Positions 18,115 through 24,863 of a stretch of DNA of 64,000 nucleotides are shown piece after piece (the stretch's first letter is position 1; every line of letters begins with the position of its first letter). The position numbers were made by a program, and so were the translations under genes. Under the pieces are notes generated by a model, which was not told the DNA's origin, did not search any database, and saw only the letters and a list, made by a program, of their open reading frames with translations. Source of the DNA: Chloroflexota bacterium (GTDB lineage Bacteria; Chloroflexota; Anaerolineae; Anaerolineales; Villigracilaceae); the NCBI GenBank assembly GCA_016223135.1, contig JACRPQ010000015.1:124001-188000 (forward strand), in the 5' to 3' direction.

Positions 18115-18573
18115 TCAACTTGCGGCTTGGAAGGATGCGATCGGCGACAAGCCGGCTTCGATCAGTTTGCTGTCCTCCGCCAAGTGTTCGAAAGTGATGC
18201 GTCCCATTTCATTCCGCAGAAGGTCGCGCAGGCGAATCCACTGGCAGTTGACGGGGCATTTGAGTTCAAAGGGACAGTCGCCTTCGCGCTGTACACACTC
18301 GGAGAGCAGGAGGGTCCCTTCAAAATGTTCCACCACCTGCAGCAGGGTGATTTGGCTCGGTGGGTGGGCGAGGGCGATGCCGCCATCACGCCCCGCCTGC
18401 GTTTCGATGAATCCGCCGCTTGCCAATTCCGCCACAATGCGCTGTAACAGGGCGCGGGGGATGAGCATTTCATCTCCAATTTTGGAGGTGGAGATGCGCG
18501 TTCCAGGCGCCTTTTTGGCGAGGGCAAGCACTACTCGCACGGCATAATCAGTTTGGCGGTTGATTTTGAGCAT
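18115..18573 (-). CDS. Rrf2-family transcriptional regulator, probably Fe-S
   Basis: This 152-residue protein is a winged-helix Rrf2 factor (MLKINRQTDYAVRVVLALA; recognition region about 28-60). It has a cysteine cluster at Cys93, Cys100, Cys106 and Cys110, overlapping the positions that hold the cluster in IscR and NsrR, so a redox-, NO- or oxygen-sensitive Fe-S cluster is likely. It heads the ba3 oxidase operon. Its own upstream region and that of cydA share a near-identical palindrome, so it may autoregulate and control both oxidases. Confidence 0.9.
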   Translation of the reverse strand: MLKINRQTDYAVRVVLALAKKAPGTRISTSKIGDEMLIPRALLQRIVAELASGGFIETQAGRDGGIALAHPPSQITLLQVVEHFEGTLLLSECVQREGDCPFELKCPVNCQWIRLRDLLRNEMGRITFEHLAEDSKLIEAGLSPIASFQAAS

Positions 18574-18594
18574 AAGGAAATTCCTGTTAAACCA

Positions 18595-18628
18595 TTACCA
18601 TCATGATAAACGTTAACTTGAATTGTAA
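18595..18628 (-). promoter_or_regulatory. Rrf2 operon operator and promoter
   Basis: TTACCATCATGATAA (18595-18609), palindromic with one mismatch, overlaps a -10 CATGAT (18600-18605). A -35 TTACAA (18623-18628) stands 17 bases upstream. The surrounding bases (AACCATTACC, TAAACG, AATTGTAAG) match those upstream of cydA in order and spacing. Confidence 0.65.
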
Positions 18629-18651
18629 GCATTTGAGCCGAAGGCTAACCA

Positions 18652-18665
18652 TGTGATTCATCACA
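18652..18665. promoter_or_regulatory. TGTGA/TCACA inverted repeat upstream of the Rrf2 operon
   Basis: TGTGA-N4-TCACA, two bases shorter in its spacer than the CRP consensus, centred about 35 bases upstream of the -35. The cydA promoter has the N6 form at the same distance, so both may be activated by a CRP/FNR relative. Confidence 0.4.
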
Positions 18666-18749
18666 AAAACATGGTTATAGATGTAATATGATAAATTCGC
18701 TGGTTTTTATCCGCTTTTGGCATCTCCCTCTTCGCCGCATGGCAGATGT

Positions 18750-18779
18750 TATAATCCCCCAAAATTCTCTTCCGAGGTG
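18750..18779 (+). promoter_or_regulatory. lgt -10 box and ribosome binding site
   Basis: A perfect TATAAT (18750-18755) precedes lgt by about 30 bases. GAGGTG (about 18774-18779) lies 4 bases before the TTG at 18784 and decides that start. No good -35 stands at the right distance. Confidence 0.5.
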
Positions 18780-18783
18780 TACA

Positions 18784-19800
18784 TTGATAGACCCTGTAAT
18801 CTTTACGATTGGAAATTTCTCGCTGCGCTGGTATGGCGTGATTGTGATGACGGGGGTTATCATCGGTTCGCTGATGGTGGAACGTACTCTCAAACGCTAC
18901 GGTGAAAACCCCGATGCCATTTGGGATGCACTGGTTTGGTGGGTATCTTTTGGACCGACCATCAAGACCCCGATTGGCAGTTTCCGCCTGGGATTGCCGC
19001 TCGGCGTCCTGCCGATGGGCATCATCGGGGCGCGGTTGTGGTATGTGGCGAATGCAACGCTGGGCGGAAGCCGCCTGTACGTTGAGGACCCGTCGCAGAT
19101 TTACAAGATTTGGGAAGGCGGGCTTCACATCTACGGCGCACTTGTGCTCGGCGCAGTCACTCTTATCCTTTTCCTCAAACGCCGCAACCTGGACCCCTGG
19201 CTGTTCCTCGACGCGGCGGGACCGGCGCTTTTGGTGGGGCAAGCCATCGGACGCGTCGCCAATTTCATCAATCAAGAGTTATACGGTCCGCCGACAACAC
19301 TGCCGTGGGGGATTCCCATTGACCGCCTCCACCGCCTGCCGCAATTTGCGGCTCTTCCCGAGACAACCCGCTTCCACCCGACTTTTGCCTACGAAATGCT
19401 GTGGAACTTTGCCGCCGCTGGAGTTTTGCTCTGGCTTTGGAACCGCTACCGCGATGAAATAAAGCCCGGTACCATCCTCGCCGGCTGGATGATGCTGGCG
19501 GGGATTGGGCGTGCGTGGATCGAGTTCTTCCGTCCCGACCAGCCGAAAATTGGCGACACATTGATTACGTATTCGATGGTCGCGGCGGCGGTCATGGCGG
19601 TGGGGGGCGCCATTTTGCTGATGGCGCGTTATAAGGCAATTCCGCTGGCGTTTGCCGAGACTTGGGAGGAGAGCTATCATATCGCGGGGCAAGCGCAGCC
19701 CGCCGAAGAGATTGAAGAACAGCAAGAAGATGAAGAGGAAGAAGCCCCTCGTCCAAGGCGCGCTGCCGCGAAAAGAGCCTCCTCACGCAAATCGGAGTGA
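18784..19800 (+). CDS. lgt: phosphatidylglycerol--prolipoprotein diacylglyceryl transferase
   Basis: Transfers diacylglycerol to the lipobox cysteine of prolipoproteins, the first step in making the many lipoproteins in this window. The protein of about 338 residues has the family N-terminus IDPVIFTIGNFSLRWYGVIV, several membrane helices and the signature GRVANFINQELYG (standard GRxGNFxNxExxG). It carries an extra segment after the first helices (about residues 50-72) and a long charged C-terminal tail (about 295-338, acidic then Arg/Ala/Lys-rich). The TTG at 18784 is chosen over the upstream ATG at 18688 because of the ribosome binding site and because residues before it do not fit the family. 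Confidence 0.93.
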   Translation: MIDPVIFTIGNFSLRWYGVIVMTGVIIGSLMVERTLKRYGENPDAIWDALVWWVSFGPTIKTPIGSFRLGLPLGVLPMGIIGARLWYVANATLGGSRLYVEDPSQIYKIWEGGLHIYGALVLGAVTLILFLKRRNLDPWLFLDAAGPALLVGQAIGRVANFINQELYGPPTTLPWGIPIDRLHRLPQFAALPETTRFHPTFAYEMLWNFAAAGVLLWLWNRYRDEIKPGTILAGWMMLAGIGRAWIEFFRPDQPKIGDTLITYSMVAAAVMAVGGAILLMARYKAIPLAFAETWEESYHIAGQAQPAEEIEEQQEDEEEEAPRPRRAAAKRASSRKSE

Positions 19801-19901
19801 CTCACCTTACGCGGTAGCGCGAGATTTATCTCGCGTTTTAGGGCGACATGAACCCCTTCGGGGACGGCGTGTCGCGCTACGAAGAAACTACGTAAGATGA
19901 G
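19801..19901. repeat. MITE-like palindromic element R2, copy A
   Basis: Ends CTCACCTTACG and CGTAAGATGAG are inverted; inside is GCGAGATTTATCTCGC, a strong palindrome, and a GGGCGACAT arm. It begins right at the lgt stop. A second copy follows at 19909-19992 and an inverted partial copy is at 29877-29946. Confidence 0.8.
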
Positions 19902-19908
19902 TGAGTAA

Positions 19909-19992
19909 CTCACCTTACGCGGTAGCGCGAGATTTATCTCGCGTTTTCGGGCGACATAAATGTCGCCCTACGAAGGAACTGCGTAAGGTGAG
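19909..19992. repeat. MITE-like palindromic element R2, copy B
   Basis: Begins CTCACCTTACGC and ends GCGTAAGGTGAG (perfect inverted ends). It holds GCGAGATTTATCTCGC and GGGCGACATAAATGTCGCCC. The second inner palindrome recurs alone at 54282-54305. Confidence 0.85.
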
Positions 19993-20002
19993 TGAGTAAA
20001 TA

Positions 20003-20036
20003 AAAATCGCCCGAATGGCTCGGGCGATTTTGTTTA
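20003..20036. terminator. bidirectional terminator between lgt and the sulfotransferase
   Basis: Twelve-base perfect stem AAAATCGCCCGA (20003-20014) with TCGGGCGATTTT (20020-20031), loop of 5, and T-rich flanks on both strands. It overlaps the stop of the convergent gene. Confidence 0.85.
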
Positions 20037-21233
20037 ATCCGCGGCGTGGAGGGGGATGGATTTTACCTGCGCCGTTTCGTGGTCGCGTTTGTCGAAGCCG
20101 AAGCGTTCGAAGATATCGGCGTATAACTCGACGATTTGTTCGCGCGTGAAGCCCATCTCTTCGTAGGAGTAAGAATGGTCGCTGCGGAAGGTGAGGGTTT
20201 CTTTGACGGCTTCGTCCACGAGCAGTTCGAGACCGGGTTTGTCGGGGTAGCCGAATTGTTCGTAGAACTTGCGGATGACCGCTTCGGGGCGTTGGATCAG
20301 TTCGTCGTAGTTGAGGATCAGGTGGCGGGGAGAGGGATGCGCGTCGAGGTAGCGGAGAGGGTAGCGGTACCAGTGCTGGGTCAGGTCCACGATTTCGTCA
20401 ATGTAGAGCCAGGTCTCTTTGGGATCGGTGAATTGACGGCGGGCGTAGTTGATCCACGAGATGGTGGAGGGGAGCATGTCGAGCGGGTTGCGGGCGAGGT
20501 AGATGATGCGCGCGTCGGGGAAGAATTCAAGCAGCGTTTCAATCTTGGGACTGAAGGCGGGGTTCTTCGCCACGAAGTATTTCTTTCCGCCGGTGGCATA
20601 GATGTGCCGCTGAAGCATGGATTTGTAGAAGGTCATGATGCGGCGTTTGTGTTCGGGGCTGAGGGCTTCGTCGAAGTGTTGATAGTTGGGGAATTCGTCC
20701 ATGAAGGGGAAGAGGAAGGTGACGAAGTAGCCGTCCCAGATGTGCAGGTGGATGTTTTCGTCCTCTTCCGGCTGGAAGAAGGAAATGGGATGGATTTTGA
20801 TTTTGCCGAGCGTGGCGCGATCGAAGGCGTAGAGGACGCGGTGCAGGAAGCCACCGAGGTATTTTTTGTCGAGCCGCGCAAAGAATTGGGTGATTTTCTT
20901 TTGGGTGACAGAGGGGGTGAGGTAGATGTCCCAAGTGGTGAGGCTGGTGAAGGTGCCTGAGTCGCGTGAGAGCAGGCGGTGCAGAAAGGTGGAGCCGCTG
21001 CGCAGGTTGCCGAGAATGAAGAGCGGCTTTTCGATGGGTTGGTTTTTGTAGGCGGGGAAGAGAATATCGTCGAGCCAGAAGCAGAACCAGTGGAGGAGTG
21101 TGCCGGGTATCCAGACCAAGTAGAACAGGAGCAGGAAGATCAGTCGTTTGCGAGTGAGGCGGGCGGGAGTGTTTTTTGCTCCGAAGAAGGAGCGGTAGAA
21201 GGTGCGCCAGAACAGGCGGAAGTTGTAGTGCAT
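20034..21233 (-). CDS. sulfotransferase family protein
   Basis: This 399-residue protein has a hydrophobic segment near the N-terminus (about 34-52) and a P-loop-like PAPS site LFILGNLRSGSTFLHRLLSRD (about 71-91). A second signature, YLARNPLDMLPSTISWINYARR, corresponds to the 3'-phosphate binding region of sulfotransferases. It should move a sulfuryl group from PAPS to a hydroxyl on a small molecule, lipid or glycan; the acceptor is unknown. No APS kinase or sulfate activation gene is nearby. It stands alone, with a terminator on its 3' side. Confidence 0.85.
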   Translation of the reverse strand: MHYNFRLFWRTFYRSFFGAKNTPARLTRKRLIFLLLFYLVWIPGTLLHWFCFWLDDILFPAYKNQPIEKPLFILGNLRSGSTFLHRLLSRDSGTFTSLTTWDIYLTPSVTQKKITQFFARLDKKYLGGFLHRVLYAFDRATLGKIKIHPISFFQPEEDENIHLHIWDGYFVTFLFPFMDEFPNYQHFDEALSPEHKRRIMTFYKSMLQRHIYATGGKKYFVAKNPAFSPKIETLLEFFPDARIIYLARNPLDMLPSTISWINYARRQFTDPKETWLYIDEIVDLTQHWYRYPLRYLDAHPSPRHLILNYDELIQRPEAVIRKFYEQFGYPDKPGLELLVDEAVKETLTFRSDHSYSYEEMGFTREQIVELYADIFERFGFDKRDHETAQVKSIPLHAAD

Positions 21234-21381
21234 GAATGAATATGTTCCTTTCGCGGAAACGACTTATGACGTTGCAAAAATATAATCTCGACCCGCGCGT
21301 AGTTGATGTTCTCTAACGTCAACAGACGCGTTTACGAGATTATTTTCTCAAAGTTCATAAGCCGTCATTACCGCATACATG

Positions 21382-21407
21382 GAAGAAGCCCGTTGAAGGG
21401 CTTCTTC
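21382..21407 (-). terminator. hairpin after the SRPBCC gene
   Basis: Ten-base perfect stem GAAGAAGCCC with GGGCTTCTTC, loop of 6, starting 5 bases after the stop of the minus-strand gene at 21413. There is no T run on the minus strand, so termination would be weak. Confidence 0.5.
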
Positions 21408-21412
21408 GTTGG

Positions 21413-21865
21413 CTATTCTATCACGGGGTTGCTTTCGATGAACCGTTTGATACGCTGGAGCATTTCTTCATGGGCGGCGTTTGCCTGCTGGAAGGCGTAA
21501 TTGAAGAGCAAGTCGGGCGCTGTGAGGGTGATGGTTTCGTGCAGCAGGACGCCGTCGTCTTTGGGTGTTATTTTCGTGACGTTGGTGACGGTGGTGCCCG
21601 GTGACTGATACGCTTCGGTGTGGACGCTGTTTCCGCTGATGGAGAGGATGTCGGCGCGGTATTTAATTTTGAATCGAAAGGGTCCCCATTGCAGGCGGTC
21701 GGTGATGTAGTAACGGCGCACGCCGGGCGGCGCGTCTGCCGCGCGTTCCACTTTGACGATGAGGGGGTGGATTTTGTGATGCTGGCTGTAGTCGGCGAGG
21801 ATGCGGATGACAGTCGCCGCATTGGAACGGATGAAGATTTCTTTTTCGAAGATTCCCTGTCGCAT
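21413..21865 (-). CDS. SRPBCC-fold protein (cyclase/dehydrase-like)
   Basis: This 150-residue helix-grip protein opens with KEIFIRSNAATVIRILADYSQHHKIHPLIVKVE, has a central sheet (YYITDRLQWGPFRFKIKYRADIL) and a closing long helix (about 120-145, LLFNYAFQQANAAHEEMLQRI). It binds an unknown hydrophobic ligand. The transcription start inferred from a TATAAT 7 bases upstream coincides with the ATG, so the mRNA should be leaderless. It is related in fold, not closely in sequence, to the gene at 4090-4548. Confidence 0.75.
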   Translation of the reverse strand: MRQGIFEKEIFIRSNAATVIRILADYSQHHKIHPLIVKVERAADAPPGVRRYYITDRLQWGPFRFKIKYRADILSISGNSVHTEAYQSPGTTVTNVTKITPKDDGVLLHETITLTAPDLLFNYAFQQANAAHEEMLQRIKRFIESNPVIE

Positions 21866-21872
21866 GGCGGCG

Positions 21873-21878
21873 ATTATA
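21873..21878 (-). promoter_or_regulatory. -10 box for a leaderless SRPBCC mRNA
   Basis: TATAAT on the minus strand ends 7 bases before the ATG at 21865. A weak -35 (TTCCGA) stands 17 bases upstream. No ribosome binding site fits between. Confidence 0.55.
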
Positions 21879-21903
21879 CTTGCGCCTCCCCCCGGTCGGA
21901 AGA

Positions 21904-22461
21904 TTATGGCGAAACCACGATGCGAATGTAAATCGGGTCGCCAAAGGGCTGACCGTTGGGATCGAATGCCTGCCAGGATGATTCGTAAACGCCCTCCTCA
22001 AACGGTGCGGTAAAGAGGATTTGAATGACAGCCTGCGCGCCGGCTTTGGCAGGGTAGAGGGCGATTTCATCGGGCGCGCCGAGCGCGGCTCCGCCCACGC
22101 GCCGCAAACGATAGTCTGCGGTCCAATGACAGGTGCCGCTGTTCGTGACCAGCCATTGTTTGTCAATCGCCGCGCCAAAGGGGATGAAGGAGTTGTCGGG
22201 GATGGTGAGGTCTTCGACGAAGGTCAGGTTGTTGGTGCAATTCGACTGGTCAAGGGTGGGGACGATGGTGGGCAGGGGGATGACTTGAATCTGTGCCGGC
22301 GCGGTGGGCGAGGGATGGATGATGAGGTCCGGCTGGATGAGCGGCGGTGGGTTGGTCGGCGGGATGAAAGGCGTGGGGGTGGCGAGAGGAGAACAGGCTG
22401 AGGCGAAGAAAATGCCGATGAGGCAGAGCAGGCTGCGGCGGAGAAAGAAGCGGATGGTCAT
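21904..22461 (-). CDS. lipoprotein with NBR1-type Ig-like domain
   Basis: This protein of about 185 residues has a lipoprotein signal (lipobox ASAC), a Thr/Pro spacer and one Ig-like domain (about 75-185) of the next-to-BRCA1 type: the motif DLTIPDNSFIPFGAAIDKQW, the WLVTNSGTCHW core, and the closing AFDPNGQPFGDPIYIRIVV. Such domains are common at the surface of Anaerolineae and bind unknown partners. The ATG at 22461 (MTIRFFLRR) is preferred; a start at 22506 would lie in repeat sequence. It is 38 bases upstream of the divergent end of the SRPBCC region and follows recA in the same direction. Confidence 0.8.
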   Translation of the reverse strand: MTIRFFLRRSLLCLIGIFFASACSPLATPTPFIPPTNPPPLIQPDLIIHPSPTAPAQIQVIPLPTIVPTLDQSNCTNNLTFVEDLTIPDNSFIPFGAAIDKQWLVTNSGTCHWTADYRLRRVGGAALGAPDEIALYPAKAGAQAVIQILFTAPFEEGVYESSWQAFDPNGQPFGDPIYIRIVVSP

Positions 22462-22470
22462 TCCCGTATT

Positions 22471-22528
22471 AAACCACAAAGACACGGGGACACAGAGAAG
22501 GTACACTCCGTGCCGCCGTGTCTCCGGG
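22471..22528. repeat. palindromic repeat R8 between recA and the Ig-domain lipoprotein
   Basis: Contains CCACAAAGACACGGGGACAC and, inverted, CCGTGTCTCCGG. The ACCACAAAGACACxxxGACAC type of repeat is seen in many bacterial genomes. One copy only in this window. Confidence 0.5.
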
Positions 22529-22542
22529 ATGATCGTATTGGT

Positions 22543-23646
22543 CTATGCTTCGTCGTCCACGCCGGACTCGCCTCCGCCAATGTCGAGCGGGAGGGCGATT
22601 TCGCCGCTCATGGCTTTCTGGCGGATGATGGCTTCGATTTCCGCCATGAGGTCGGGATTCTGACGGAGGTAATCTTTGGCGTTTTCGCGCCCCTGACCGA
22701 TGCGAATGTCGCCGTAGGAGAAGAAGGCGCCGCGCTTCTGAATGACCTCGAACTTGGTCGCCAGATCGAGGACATCGCCCGCTTTGGAGATGCCTTCGTT
22801 GAACATGATGTCGAACTCGGCGGTGCGGAACGGCGGCGCAACTTTGTTTTTGACGACTTTGACGCGGGTGCGGTTGCCGATGACTTCTTCGCCCATTTTG
22901 ATTGCCTGGATGCGGCGCACGTCGAGGCGGACGGAGGCGTAAAATTTGAGCGCCTGCCCACCGGTGGTGGTTTCGGGGTTGCCGAACATGACGCCGATTT
23001 TCTGGCGCAGTTGGTTGGTGAAGATGACGGCGGTTTTGGTCTGGTTGATGGCACCGGAGAGTTTGCGCAGCGCCTGGCTCATGAGGCGCGCCTGTACGCC
23101 CATGGTGGCGTCGCCCATGTCGCCTTCGATTTCGGAGCGCGGGACGAGCGCGGCGACTGAGTCAATGACGATGACGTCAATGCCGCCGGAGCGGACGAGG
23201 GTTTCGGTGATTTCGAGCGCCTGTTCGCCGGTGTCGGGCTGGGAGACGAGCAGGTTGTCAATGTCCACGCCGCAGCGCGCGGCATAGACCGGGTCGAGGG
23301 CGTGTTCCATGTCTATGAAGGCGGCGACTCCGCCCATCTTCTGCGCTTCGGCGATGATGTGCTGGCAGATGGTGGTCTTGCCCGAAGATTCGGGACCGTA
23401 GATTTCGGTGATGCGCCCGCGCGGCACGCCGCCCACGCCGAGGGCGATGTCGAGCGAGAGCGAGCCGGTGGGGAAGGTTTCCGTTTGCATGTGCTGTGCC
23501 TCGCCCAGGCGCACAATGGAACCGTCGCCGTAGCGTTTGAGGATGTCGCCGACGGCTTTATCGAGTACGGCGCGTTTGGCGCTGTTATCGCCGGCGAGGG
23601 GGCGTTCCTCCGCCGCAGCGGATGCTTTTGTTTTTCGAGGGGGCAT
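22543..23646 (-). CDS. recA: recombinase RecA
   Basis: This 367-residue strand-exchange ATPase and LexA co-protease has Walker [40 protein letters not shown] (Walker B region), the L2 loop [21 protein letters not shown] region and a basic C-terminal domain with a short acidic tail. Start: the ATG at 23646 (MPPRKTK), with GGAG upstream; a longer frame to 23709 would run into the promoter. A promoter with a LexA-like box lies at 23698-23725, consistent with SOS control. Confidence 0.98.
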   Translation of the reverse strand: MPPRKTKASAAAEERPLAGDNSAKRAVLDKAVGDILKRYGDGSIVRLGEAQHMQTETFPTGSLSLDIALGVGGVPRGRITEIYGPESSGKTTICQHIIAEAQKMGGVAAFIDMEHALDPVYAARCGVDIDNLLVSQPDTGEQALEITETLVRSGGIDVIVIDSVAALVPRSEIEGDMGDATMGVQARLMSQALRKLSGAINQTKTAVIFTNQLRQKIGVMFGNPETTTGGQALKFYASVRLDVRRIQAIKMGEEVIGNRTRVKVVKNKVAPPFRTAEFDIMFNEGISKAGDVLDLATKFEVIQKRGAFFSYGDIRIGQGRENAKDYLRQNPDLMAEIEAIIRQKAMSGEIALPLDIGGGESGVDDEA

Positions 23647-23697
23647 GGGGTTTTCTCCAAATACCAGTGTATAAGTCAAAGGGATATGCTGTCGAGC

Positions 23698-23725
23698 AGT
23701 ATAGCACAAATGTTCAGTGCGTCAA
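23698..23725 (-). promoter_or_regulatory. recA promoter with overlapping SOS-like box
   Basis: Minus strand: -35 TTGACG (23720-23725), 16-base spacer, extended -10 TGC-TATACT (hexamer 23698-23703). The spacer contains GAACATTTGTGC (23704-23715), one base from the Gram-positive SOS box GAAC-N4-GTTC. No lexA gene is in the window. Confidence 0.65.
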
Positions 23726-23729
23726 GGTG

Positions 23730-24863
23730 TCAGGGAGGCGGTGAGGCAGGGGGAGTTGGCGTCGGCGTGATGGGCAGAAAGTCCAGGTTCGGTTTGGGCG
23801 GCGGGACGACCTGGAAGCCTTCCTTGTCGGTGAAGGTAAAGTACGTCACCTGACCGGGGAAGATTTCCACCCAGGTTTGGAGATTCTTTTCCTTATAGTT
23901 GATGGTAACTTTGTAAATGCCAGCCGGCAGGTCGCTCAGGACGAGGTTCTCCTGATAGTACGGGTCGGAATTGACCGCCCCTTGGGCGTACGTCAACGCG
24001 CGGCGCAAGGGAACGCCAGAGGGTTCCGGGCGTACTTCGAGCGGATAGTAGTACAGCAAGTTGCCCTTTTCCCCGCTGACGCGTCCAACCAGCACGCCCC
24101 AGCCCTGCGGCGGCGAAGTCCACAATTCGGGATTATAGGTAAAGTAGAAGGCATTGCCGCCCATCCGCACTTCAAAGTGCAGGTGGGGACCGGTGGTTAA
24201 GCCGGTGGAGCCGACCAGCCCGATGACATCGCCCGTTTCCACATGCTGACCGACAAGGGCGGTAATCTCGCTCATGTGGGCATAGACGGTGTAAAGTTCC
24301 TGCCCTTTGTAGCCGAAATCGTGTTTGATGACCACCGCCTTGCCATACGGGTCGCTGGTGTCGTCCGCCGCGCCGGAAAACAACCCCCAACCCGCCGAAA
24401 CCACCGTGCCGGGTCCCGCCGCCAGAATGGGCGTTCCCTCCGCCGCGTCAATATCCACGCCGGTGTGAATGACATCCGGTGCAAAGAATACGCCGCCGTA
24501 GCGGTACTCCGCCAGGGGCCAGTTGACGTTATCGGCGGCGATGGGGCGGATGAAGTAAAAATGATCGTATGCCGAAACCGCCCAAGGGACGGGGTAGAGA
24601 GGCGGACGCCAACCCGAGACCGGCTCCGCGCCGGGCGTGGGGAGGACAAAACGAAACGGTTCGAGGCTCGGATGCGGCGACGCTTCAAACCCTGACGCAG
24701 GCTGGGCGGCTGTTTCTCCAGCCATCACCGCCGTTGACGTCGGGTCCGCTCCGCGCGCGTCGGTGGTGAGGGGCGCGCAGGCGGCAAGCAGGACGAATAA
24801 AAGCAAATGCAGAACGCCGCCCCTGCGCTGCAAAGGCAGGTTGTTGAAGGTGGAAGCATTCAT
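23730..24863 (-). CDS. M23-family peptidase lipoprotein
   Basis: This 377-residue lipoprotein (lipobox LAAC, Cys at about 29) has a spacer, then an M23 domain (about 130-240): HTGVDIDAAEGTPILAAGPG, YTVYAHMSEI and GPHLHFEVRMGG give the zinc-site His/Asp/His pattern. A C-terminal beta domain (about 265-360, PAGIYKVTINYKEKNLQTWVEI) may bind the wall or protein. It should act on peptidoglycan from the outer face of the membrane. ATGA overlap with the upstream propeller gene suggests co-translation. Confidence 0.88.
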   Translation of the reverse strand: MNASTFNNLPLQRRGGVLHLLLFVLLAACAPLTTDARGADPTSTAVMAGETAAQPASGFEASPHPSLEPFRFVLPTPGAEPVSGWRPPLYPVPWAVSAYDHFYFIRPIAADNVNWPLAEYRYGGVFFAPDVIHTGVDIDAAEGTPILAAGPGTVVSAGWGLFSGAADDTSDPYGKAVVIKHDFGYKGQELYTVYAHMSEITALVGQHVETGDVIGLVGSTGLTTGPHLHFEVRMGGNAFYFTYNPELWTSPPQGWGVLVGRVSGEKGNLLYYYPLEVRPEPSGVPLRRALTYAQGAVNSDPYYQENLVLSDLPAGIYKVTINYKEKNLQTWVEIFPGQVTYFTFTDKEGFQVVPPPKPNLDFLPITPTPTPPASPPP

